A stretch of 6,884 nt of DNA from an uncultured archaeon. GTDB lineage: Archaea; Nanobdellota; Nanobdellia; Pacearchaeales; GW2011-AR1. Location: contig CAIQQL010000087.1 in NCBI GenBank assembly GCA_903873955.1, positions 1-6,884 of the forward strand, written 5' to 3'. Below the pieces are notes generated by a model. That model was given only the letters and a program-made list of their open reading frames with translations. It was not told the origin of the DNA and did no database searches. This document shows positions 1 through 4,569 of this stretch, in pieces (within the stretch, counting starts at the first letter, position 1; each line of letters starts with the position of its first letter). Both the position numbers and the translations under genes were made by a program.

Positions 1-57
1 GTTCCTGGAAGGGAAAAGACTAAGCTCCTCGCGAGGATTGATGCTTTAGACCTCTGA
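1..57 (+). CDS. C-terminal end of a truncated upstream gene (unidentified)
   Basis: Reading from base 1 gives 18 sense codons and then TGA at 55-57; the peptide ends KLLARIDALDL. The other two forward frames also close quickly. The residue mix (charged, helical, no low-complexity run) fits the tail of a real soluble protein, but 18 residues are too few to name a family. The same bases can fold into a hairpin, so a structural RNA role is an alternative reading. The start lies outside the window. Confidence 0.35.
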   Translation, partial: VPGREKTKLLARIDALDL

Positions 58-102
58 TGCTGGCAGGGTCTTCTCTTTGGAATGAAATTGGGATTCTTAA
101 TG

Positions 103-110
103 TTTAAATA
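103..110 (+). promoter_or_regulatory. TATA box for the 101-residue ORF
   Basis: TTTAAATA, centred about 26 bases before the ATG at 133. This is the spacing at which an archaeal TATA box would place the transcription start on the ATG itself. It is the main argument for the ATG at 133 rather than the in-frame ATG at 82, which lies upstream of this box. Confidence 0.5.
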
Positions 111-132
111 TCGTTTTCCTTCTTTGAATAGG

Positions 133-438
133 ATGAAACAATCAATACCTTTGAGCGATTATCAACCTGGGAATCCAGTCTACTTTCCGATTAAAAATGC
201 GGAGCCTATGTTCAGCCTAGGTCAAACAACGGGAACTTCGGTTGGATCTTCTCCAGGCATTCAAAGTTATCTCTCTTGGCCCCAAGATCCTCTTTTTAAT
301 CCTGCAGGATCGTTTACTCTTCTGAGCTATCTTTTTACTTTAAATATTCGTAGCCATTCTCTTCCGACGTTTTCTCTTGAAATGTTAGCTCATGGTTCTC
401 TGCCCGTTAAAAATCGGGGTTTGGATGGCAGTAGATAA
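133..438 (+). CDS. Hypothetical protein, 101 residues
   Basis: I do not recognise a family. The frame is open from an ATG at 82, but I choose the ATG at 133 because a TATA box at 103-110 would start a leaderless transcript there. The predicted protein is poor in charged residues and rich in Ser, Pro, Gly and aromatics (for example NPVYFPIKNAEP and SYLSWPQDPLFNPAG). It has no signal peptide, no clear membrane helix and no nucleotide-binding motif; one mildly hydrophobic stretch (SFTLLSYLFTLNI) lies in the second half. It ends 30 bases before sec61-beta, and its stop overlaps the upstream edge of that gene's promoter. Both genes point the same way but each has its own TATA box. The odd composition leaves some chance that it is a spurious frame; the promoter placement argues for a gene. 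Confidence 0.45.
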   Translation: MKQSIPLSDYQPGNPVYFPIKNAEPMFSLGQTTGTSVGSSPGIQSYLSWPQDPLFNPAGSFTLLSYLFTLNIRSHSLPTFSLEMLAHGSLPVKNRGLDGSR

Positions 439-441
439 CTT

Positions 442-449
442 TTTATATC
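442..449 (+). promoter_or_regulatory. TATA box for sec61-beta
   Basis: TTTATATC, preceded by the purine-rich GATAA, a plausible TFB-recognition element. Its centre is about 24 bases before the ATG at 469, so the transcript should be leaderless or nearly so. There is no Shine-Dalgarno between box and start; the spacer is pyrimidine-rich. Confidence 0.6.
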
Positions 450-468
450 CCCTTTCTTTATTTTGATT

Positions 469-633
469 ATGACCGATAATAAAATAAGCATGCCTGGTGT
501 TTTTGGTGGGCTTATTCGTTATGATGAAGAATATCGTAGTAGATTTGCAATCAGTCCAACTGCGGTAATCGGTTTTGTGATTGTGATTATCGTTTTTGTC
601 CTTTTTCTTAAATTGCTCTTTCCAATAGCATAA
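469..633 (+). CDS. secG: Preprotein translocase Sec61-beta subunit (archaeal SecG)
   Basis: A 54-residue protein, the normal size for archaeal Sec61-beta. It is the small, non-essential third subunit of the SecYE (Sec61 alpha/gamma) protein-conducting channel in the cytoplasmic membrane. A short cytosolic N-terminus carries the family signature SMPGVFGGLIRY (residues 7-18), followed by DEEYRSRFAISP and one very hydrophobic C-terminal helix (about 32-53) rich in Val, Ile and Phe. Tail-anchored topology with the N-terminus in the cytosol is expected. ATG at 469 is chosen over the in-frame ATG at 490 because the TATA box at 442-449 fits it and the signature begins just after. It is monocistronic by appearance, as the next gene has its own promoter. 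A T-rich tract follows the stop (around 640-656) and could end the transcript. Confidence 0.92.
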   Translation: MTDNKISMPGVFGGLIRYDEEYRSRFAISPTAVIGFVIVIIVFVLFLKLLFPIA

Positions 634-677
634 GCCTCTTCTTAATATTCTTTTTGATGCATTTATTTCTCTTCCAT

Positions 678-691
678 AAGCTTTAAAGCTT
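678..691 (+). promoter_or_regulatory. TATA box embedded in a 14-bp perfect palindrome
   Basis: AAGCTTTAAAGCTT reads the same on both strands. Its core CTTTAAAG (681-688) is centred about 26 bases before the ATG at 711, the spacing seen at the other starts here, so it should be the TATA box of the 373-residue gene. Because the symmetry covers the whole box, it could also be the site of a dimeric regulator that blocks TBP, but AT-rich palindromes also arise by chance. A T6 run at 697-702 lies between box and start. Confidence 0.55.
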
Positions 692-710
692 TCAAGTTTT
701 TTGTGGATTT

Positions 711-1832
711 ATGGTTGTATCTATTCCCTTGAAGAAATCGCCCTATCGTACAAGAAAAGGGCGAAGGACGCAATTAGAGATGATGTGTGATTCCTATGCG
801 GCTTTAGCTAGGGCCATCCCCCAAGAGGATCTTGCACAAGGGGTTGTTGGGGGCCTTTCTGTTATCACGGATCTTATTGAAGGCAGGAAGCGTCTTCCAG
901 GCCATCTGAGCTCTGACTCTGACGTCCTTAATCACCAGTATCTTAGTCATCTTTGCAAACTTCAACATGTTGCAATGCCCACGGTAGTTCCTTCATATCC
1001 TGGGTATCATAACCAACGCTCACAAACATTACAGGCGCGCCGTTTTTCACTTGATTTTATTCAATTCCTTAATGAACCCGCATTCGACAGAACTCTTGAT
1101 CCCAAGATTCGAGAAGAAATTGAAGAGGGCGTGTATACTCTTCTTTATGAAGGGAAAAAGCGAGCGGCAATGGAAGAAGAAAAAAAATTGAGCACCTTTT
1201 CAGGAAAAATGGAAGGATATCGTCAACTATTTTCGCCTTTTAAGCCAGCATTATTTTCTTCAGGGTCTCTGCGGCTTAACTCTCAAATGCTCTATATTAT
1301 TGATGTCTTGGAAGGTAAGGGGACAAGCACAGTCACTCACCGGCGTGCTTGGAAATGGAGCGAGCGTATCGCTCTTGCAAAGGAATCTTTTTCTGAACTT
1401 GAAGACCTGCTTGCTGCAGCCTATGCTCATGGAGAACTTTCGGAGAAAGAAACGCAAAATTATTTTGCATATGCTCGGCAGTATTTTATAACTGCTGTGG
1501 ACCATAATCGGGATCTTGCCAAGAAGAAAGGACAGACCCTTCCCTCATATTTTGATGATGCTGCGGAGTATGTGAAAAGTGCTTCAAACAGGGGTCCATT
1601 TTATGTTGCGCCTAAACATGAATATCCCTCAACTTATGCTGAGCGGGCAAGTTTAGCTCGCACTTTCTTCCAGCCACTTAAAAGAATTGCTGCGGGTGCA
1701 ATGACCTTGCTTACTATCGGCGCCTTATACCTCTCTAGAGGATATCCTCAAGCATATCCTAATGCAGTAATCAATCAAAAAGACCAGGATACCTATGTCT
1801 CGATCGTCCATGACCCTTCCCCTGGGTCTTGA
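711..1832 (+). CDS. Hypothetical protein with a C-terminal membrane segment, 373 residues
   Basis: I do not recognise a family. The N-terminus is basic (RTRKGRR near residue 14) and lacks a signal peptide. The body is mostly predicted helical and charged: a Lys/Glu-rich stretch (about 128-165, including AMEEEKKL) and a helical block (about 215-275, including SELEDLLAAAYAHGELSEKE). Near the C-terminus a single hydrophobic segment (about 326-341, AAGAMTLLTIGALYL) follows basic residues and precedes a tail of about 32 residues rich in Pro and Tyr. The simplest topology is a cytosolic body anchored by one helix with the short tail outside; this is inference. ATG at 711 fits the TATA core at 681-688 and has no Shine-Dalgarno, so it is probably leaderless. 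Its neighbour Sec61-beta also has a C-terminal anchor, but no shared function follows from that. No catalytic motif, zinc site or P-loop is visible. Confidence 0.8.
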   Translation: MVVSIPLKKSPYRTRKGRRTQLEMMCDSYAALARAIPQEDLAQGVVGGLSVITDLIEGRKRLPGHLSSDSDVLNHQYLSHLCKLQHVAMPTVVPSYPGYHNQRSQTLQARRFSLDFIQFLNEPAFDRTLDPKIREEIEEGVYTLLYEGKKRAAMEEEKKLSTFSGKMEGYRQLFSPFKPALFSSGSLRLNSQMLYIIDVLEGKGTSTVTHRRAWKWSERIALAKESFSELEDLLAAAYAHGELSEKETQNYFAYARQYFITAVDHNRDLAKKKGQTLPSYFDDAAEYVKSASNRGPFYVAPKHEYPSTYAERASLARTFFQPLKRIAAGAMTLLTIGALYLSRGYPQAYPNAVINQKDQDTYVSIVHDPSPGS

Positions 1833-1858
1833 ACCTTCACATTTGCCCTTTATTTTCT
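1812..1858 (+). terminator. Possible terminator of the 373-residue gene
   Basis: A 5-bp stem, GACCC (1812-1816) with GGGTC (1824-1828) and a 7-base loop, ends just before the stop codon. It is followed by pyrimidine- and T-rich sequence (about 1841-1858). Archaeal termination needs T-tracts more than hairpins, and the longest T run here is only four, so support is weak. Confidence 0.3.
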
Positions 1859-1869
1859 TGTCTTAAGTT

Positions 1870-1884
1870 CGAAATATATAAATA
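1870..1884 (+). promoter_or_regulatory. Promoter of the NAC gene (BRE plus TATA)
   Basis: CGAAA followed at once by TATATAAATA is one of the best BRE/TATA matches in the window. The box centre is 25-27 bases before the ATG at 1906, predicting a leaderless start there. This rules against the in-frame GTG at 1885, which touches the box itself. It probably drives NAC, the methyltransferase and the following small gene together. Confidence 0.7.
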
Positions 1885-1905
1885 GTGAATTTTCCCGGAT
1901 TCTAT

Positions 1906-2244
1906 ATGTTCGGCGGCATTAATCCATCTCAAATGAAATCTATGATGCGTCAGATGGGCATCAAACAAGAAGATGTCCCTGCTCGACGTGTAATCATTGA
2001 AAAAGAGAACTCTCGTATCATCATTGAAAATCCAGAGATTCAGAAGATCACAGTCAAAGGACAAGACAGTTATCAAATTGCCGGAGAGTCTCGTGAAGAG
2101 TCCTTAGAAGAACAGATCAAAGAGGAAGATCTTACGCTTGTCGCTGAGAAAACCGGTAAATCCCCTGAAGAAGCAAAAAAGGCTTTGGAAGAGGCCAAGG
2201 GTGACATTGCCGAAGCTATTCTTAAGTTGAGTGATTCTTCTTAA
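1906..2244 (+). CDS. nac: Archaeal nascent polypeptide-associated complex protein (NAC)
   Basis: A 112-residue homologue of the eukaryotic NAC alpha subunit. In archaea it forms a homodimer that binds at the ribosome tunnel exit and meets nascent chains. The usual archaeal opening MFGGINPSQM is followed by the Met-rich helix KSMMRQMGI (residues 11-19), then the NAC beta-strand region (about 26-60, with VIIEKENSRIIIENPEIQKI), an acidic linker (61-73), and a C-terminal UBA domain (about 74-108, LTLVAEKTGKSPEEAKKALE). Length and domain order are normal. An in-frame GTG at 1885 would add seven residues, but ATG at 1906 gives the family's usual N-terminus and the right distance from the TATA box. 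The next gene starts one base after its stop, so the two are almost certainly cotranscribed. Confidence 0.95.
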   Translation: MFGGINPSQMKSMMRQMGIKQEDVPARRVIIEKENSRIIIENPEIQKITVKGQDSYQIAGESREESLEEQIKEEDLTLVAEKTGKSPEEAKKALEEAKGDIAEAILKLSDSS

Positions 2245-2245
2245 T

Positions 2246-2812
2246 ATGAATGAAACGCGTAAGCAAAAGATAGCCTTTTATTATCGGAATAAATTACCTA
2301 ACTTTGGATTGTTCATTGACAATATTTGGGACCCTCATAATGTTTCAGCCATAACCCGTTCAGCAGACGGGCTTGGAGTCTCCACATTTTACCTGTATTA
2401 TACCTATAATCAATTTCCAAACCTGAAGAATGTCGGTAAAAAATCTAGTTCTAGTGCCAACAAATGGATCTTATTCGAGCGTGTCACAAATCTCTTAACC
2501 TTTGTGCAGCAAAAGAAAAGCGAGGGGTATAAATTTTATGGCTGTGACCTTTGTCCTACTGCCGTTTCTCTCACTTCGTTCATCTTCCCTGAAAAATGCA
2601 TCCTCATCCTTGGTTCGGAAAGCAAGGGCATCGCTCCAGAAGTGAGACAAATCTGTGATGGCTTTTTGAGCATCCCTATGGCAGGCATGGTCGAAAGCTA
2701 TAACGTCTCTGTAGCGGCAGGCATTTTAATGTATGAAGCATATAGGCAGAGAGGTCTTAATCTCAAGGTAAAGGAGGTCCATCGTGAAAGGTCCAATAAA
2801 AAAGATTCTTGA
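2246..2812 (+). CDS. trmH: TrmH-like tRNA/rRNA 2'-O-ribose methyltransferase (SPOUT family)
   Basis: A 188-residue SpoU/TrmH-type methyltransferase, predicted to move a methyl group from S-adenosylmethionine to a ribose 2'-OH. The three SPOUT motifs are present. Motif 1 is DPHNVSAITRSADGLGV (29-45), with N32 and the expected catalytic Arg R38. Motif 2 is ILILGSESKGI (119-129). Motif 3 is SIPMAGMVESYNVSVAAGIL (142-161), which with motif 2 forms the knotted cofactor site. The layout and the run to YEAYRQR resemble bacterial TrmH (Gm18 of tRNA) from end to end, but position specificity cannot be read from sequence; another tRNA or an rRNA target is possible. An in-frame GTG at 2231 overlaps NAC; ATG at 2246, one base after the NAC stop, is preferred. 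No strong Shine-Dalgarno precedes it, so translation is probably coupled to NAC. Its last 29 bases overlap the next gene. Confidence 0.85.
   Translation: MNETRKQKIAFYYRNKLPNFGLFIDNIWDPHNVSAITRSADGLGVSTFYLYYTYNQFPNLKNVGKKSSSSANKWILFERVTNLLTFVQQKKSEGYKFYGCDLCPTAVSLTSFIFPEKCILILGSESKGIAPEVRQICDGFLSIPMAGMVESYNVSVAAGILMYEAYRQRGLNLKVKEVHRERSNKKDS
2771..2778 (+). promoter_or_regulatory. Strong Shine-Dalgarno for the GTG at 2784
   Basis: AAGGAGGT, five bases before GTG at 2784 and inside the methyltransferase coding sequence (codons for KVKEV). It is the strongest ribosome binding site in the window placed before a start, and it fixes the start of the following gene. Confidence 0.85.
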
Positions 2813-3269
2813 AGACCTCATTGCATCAGAAAAATGTCTGCAAAGCGCAGACCATCTCCTCTATGTCTCATATCCTGCACTTGAAGACACTCGTCTTTTA
2901 CTTAGATCTCTTGAGTCGATTTATCAGGGAGCGATAGGTACGATGTCTGCACTTCTGAAATTAGAACATATCTATTATGGCACCCGTCTTTCGACCAAAT
3001 CCAAAGAAAACCTGGAGACTTTTTTTACAGTATGTGCCTCACGCTATGCCCTGACAGAAAAGGACTGTACCTTGCTCAAGAAGATCTTTTATTTTTCCAA
3101 ACAACATAAACTTAGCCCCTTTGAATTTCCTCGTAAAGGCAAGATTGTCATCCTTGATGAAACAGGAGACGCTTTTGAAGTAACCCCTGCACTTTTAGCG
3201 TCGTTTCTAGAGGTTTCAAAGAAGCTACTTTTAAATACTAACAAAAGTGTCTCTCTTAGAAAAGTATAA
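2784..3269 (+). CDS. Hypothetical helical protein, 161 residues (tandem paralogue 1)
   Basis: I cannot name the family. The GTG start is supported by AAGGAGGT five bases upstream, within the preceding methyltransferase gene, which it overlaps by 29 bases; the two are surely cotranscribed. The N-terminal half is predicted all-helical and carries SADHLLYVS (residues 21-29), then a long amphipathic stretch (about 30-65). A second helical region (75-107) leads to FPRKGKIVILDETGDAFEVT (115-134), which looks like a beta-hairpin, and a final helix (136-150). The next gene encodes a protein with the same nine-residue motif and a similar ending, so I infer a diverged duplication. A four-helix HEPN-like fold is possible from the pattern, but the R-x4-6-H motif of active HEPN nucleases is absent. 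There is no signal peptide or membrane helix. Its stop codon lies inside the next promoter's TATA box. Confidence 0.85.
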   Translation: MKGPIKKILEDLIASEKCLQSADHLLYVSYPALEDTRLLLRSLESIYQGAIGTMSALLKLEHIYYGTRLSTKSKENLETFFTVCASRYALTEKDCTLLKKIFYFSKQHKLSPFEFPRKGKIVILDETGDAFEVTPALLASFLEVSKKLLLNTNKSVSLRKV

Positions 3270-3272
3270 ATA
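3265..3272 (+). promoter_or_regulatory. TATA box for the second small helical gene
   Basis: TATAAATA, overlapping the stop codon of the preceding gene (TAA at 3267-3269). The expected transcription start is near 3295, leaving a leader of about 23 bases that contains the Shine-Dalgarno at 3303-3309. Unlike most promoters in this window it would give a leadered transcript. Confidence 0.55.
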
Positions 3273-3302
3273 CTCGAAATTGTTATCTGACTTTACGCGG
3301 AA

Positions 3303-3309
3303 GAGGTGA
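3303..3309 (+). promoter_or_regulatory. Shine-Dalgarno that decides the start at 3318
   Basis: GAGGTGA, eight bases before ATG at 3318. The in-frame GTG at 3306 that would lengthen the protein by four residues is part of this motif, so it is unlikely to be the start. Confidence 0.75.
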
Positions 3310-3317
3310 GTAATCTC

Positions 3318-3746
3318 ATGGAGTTAATAATTAAAGAAAAGATTAGTGCCGACCATCTGCTCTATGTAAGTCTTAAGTATACGAAAACATGTGATGTTAT
3401 CGTGAATCTTCTTCTTAGATGGAAAATAATGATCGAGCTGGGAATGGATAAGCTAGTTGAGAAAGCGAAGAAACAAAAAAAATGGAAACCTATCCCTAAT
3501 GCCCCTCGTGCAAAGCTCATCCAATTAAAACAAATCTATGCCGGAGAACCTCTTGTCATGGAAACCCTTAAGGCTTATGAGATTTTCAGAGATATCGAGA
3601 CTCTGGATAAAGTAAGAGAGAATGAATTTCGTAAGGGAGTGAATCTGAGAGTAACCTCTGCCCGTGGAGAAATTATCAACATTAATCTTGAAAAATTAAA
3701 GGAATATGCCGCTCTTCTCGAAAAGTTTATAAGTTATCTTAAATAA
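3318..3746 (+). CDS. Hypothetical helical protein, 142 residues (tandem paralogue 2)
   Basis: I cannot name the family. From ATG 3318, set by GAGGTGA eight bases upstream, it reads SADHLLYVS at residues 10-18, identical to nine residues of the preceding protein. A hydrophobic amphipathic stretch follows (about 19-48), then a basic linker (KKQKKWKP, 51-58). A helical region comes next (65-103), then FRKGVNLRVTSARGEIININ (104-123), which aligns by eye with the FPRKG hairpin of its neighbour, and a last helix (125-141). Codons for the shared motif differ between the two genes at several synonymous positions, so the duplication is old and the motif is kept by selection. The protein is strongly basic in the middle, which might suit nucleic-acid or membrane-surface contact; this is speculation. 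It has its own promoter and lies 42 bases before the MinD-family gene. Confidence 0.85.
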   Translation: MELIIKEKISADHLLYVSLKYTKTCDVIVNLLLRWKIMIELGMDKLVEKAKKQKKWKPIPNAPRAKLIQLKQIYAGEPLVMETLKAYEIFRDIETLDKVRENEFRKGVNLRVTSARGEIININLEKLKEYAALLEKFISYLK

Positions 3747-3755
3747 GAGAGATTA

Positions 3756-3763
3756 CTTATACT
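3756..3763 (+). promoter_or_regulatory. Probable TATA box for the MinD-family gene
   Basis: CTTATACT, centred about 29 bases before ATG at 3789, slightly farther than at the other starts. The alternative TTTATAAG at 3726-3733, inside the end of the preceding gene, would give a leader of about 33 bases with no Shine-Dalgarno. TGTATAAG near 3770-3777 is too close to the ATG. Confidence 0.4.
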
Positions 3764-3788
3764 GAGTCGTGTATAAGACTAAGCTCAT

Positions 3789-4544
3789 ATGACCAAGGTG
3801 ATTACAATTACGTCGGGTAAAGGAGGTGTTGGTAAGACCACCACCGCCATTAACCTTGGTGCTGCACTTAATTCTTTCGGTAAGGAAGTTATCATTCTCG
3901 ATGCCAATTTGACAACACCAAACGTAGGTTTGCATTTGGGTGCTCCTATCGTTCCTGTAAGCCTTAATCATGTTCTTTCTGGAAAGGCCGATATCGTCGA
4001 TGCTCTCTATGAACATGAATCTGGAACGAAGATTATCCCCAGTTCTCTTTCTGTGAAGGAGCTTAAACGCATTGAACCTGCCCGATTAAAAGAAGTCGGT
4101 AAGAAGTTAAAAAAATTTGCAGATTACGTAATTTATGACTCTGCTGCAGGTCTTGGAGAGGAAGCATTGGCCGCGATGGAAGCGGGAGATGAGCTTATTA
4201 TCGTTACTAACCCTGAGATTCCAGCAGTCACGGACGCACTTAAAACGAGCAAGGTCATTGAACAGATGGGCAAGCAAGTAAAGGGCGTAATTGTAACCAG
4301 GGTCTCTGGTCATAAGACTGAAATGCCTATCCATAATATTGCTGATATGCTTGAGTTGCCGATTCTGGGGATTATTCCCGAGGACAAGCATATGCAAAGC
4401 GCCTTGGTCATGAAAGATGCCATCATGCACACGCATCCCAACAGTCGGGCCTCCCGAGCCTACAGGGAAGTTGCTGCGAAAATCATGGGCAATTATGACT
4501 ATCAAGAAAAAACTTCCTTTTTCCAGAAATGGTTTGGTTATTAG
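3789..4544 (+). CDS. minD: MinD/ParA-family P-loop ATPase
   Basis: A 251-residue deviant Walker A ATPase. KGGVGKTT (11-18) carries the signature lysine K11 as well as K16. IILDANLTTPNVGLHLG (35-51) is the switch I region with D38. VIYDSAAGLGEEA (114-126) is the Walker B/switch II region and closely resembles the DSPAGI motif of MinD. Family members dimerise on ATP, often on a membrane or DNA surface, to position other complexes. The last ten residues, TSFFQKWFGY, look like the short amphipathic membrane-targeting tail of MinD, favouring MinD over ParA. No MinC, MinE or ParB is visible nearby; the two small helical proteins just upstream are the only local candidate partners, which is speculative. 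Many archaea carry several MinD paralogues, so a role in division cannot be claimed. There is no Shine-Dalgarno. The gene converges with metG, 25 bases away. Confidence 0.9.
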   Translation: MTKVITITSGKGGVGKTTTAINLGAALNSFGKEVIILDANLTTPNVGLHLGAPIVPVSLNHVLSGKADIVDALYEHESGTKIIPSSLSVKELKRIEPARLKEVGKKLKKFADYVIYDSAAGLGEEALAAMEAGDELIIVTNPEIPAVTDALKTSKVIEQMGKQVKGVIVTRVSGHKTEMPIHNIADMLELPILGIIPEDKHMQSALVMKDAIMHTHPNSRASRAYREVAAKIMGNYDYQEKTSFFQKWFGY

Positions 4545-4553
4545 AAATTTATT

Positions 4554-4559
4554 AAAAAA
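4554..4559 (-). terminator. T-tract terminator of metG
   Basis: On the minus strand a T6 run lies 10 bases past the metG stop, within AT-rich sequence, fitting T-tract archaeal termination. The intergenic gap is only 25 bases, so transcripts of the convergent MinD-family gene probably run into metG antisense before ending, perhaps at T runs near 4590-4604. Confidence 0.45.
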
Positions 4560-4569
4560 TTTACCTTTC

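Noticed and set aside
82..132. Longer start (ATG at 82) for the 101-residue ORF
   Set aside because: The likely TATA box at 103-110 lies inside this extension, so the first 17 codons would be upstream of the transcription start.
634..710. Search for a tRNA or C/D-box RNA in the gaps (634-710, 1833-1905, 6733-6799)
   Set aside because: No cloverleaf, T-arm consensus or paired C/D boxes were found; these gaps hold only T-rich ends and promoters.
1260..1505. Minus-strand and alternate-frame ORFs of 60-130 codons (also at 1300-1491, 1837-2076, 3753-4016, 4107-4505, 4417-4641, 4922-5203 and 6283-6504)
   Set aside because: They lie opposite or out of frame with well-supported genes, have Cys/Ser/Phe-rich composition typical of antisense frames, and show no promoter or family motif.
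1885..1905. GTG start that would extend NAC by seven residues
   Set aside because: It abuts the TATA box, and the family normally begins at the MFGGINP sequence encoded from 1906.
2231..2245. GTG start for the methyltransferase overlapping the NAC end
   Set aside because: ATG at 2246 directly follows the NAC stop and gives an N-terminus of the usual TrmH length.
3306..3317. GTG start for the second small helical protein
   Set aside because: This GTG is part of the Shine-Dalgarno GAGGTGA that serves the ATG at 3318.
3775..3786. 12-base repeat AAGACTAAGCTC shared with 16-27
   Set aside because: One exact 12-mer match is about what chance predicts in a window of this size, and the two contexts differ (gene end versus start region).
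3819..3828. Shine-Dalgarno-like AAAGGAGGTG inside the MinD-family gene
   Set aside because: It encodes the KGGVG of the Walker A motif and is not followed by a suitable start with a long frame.
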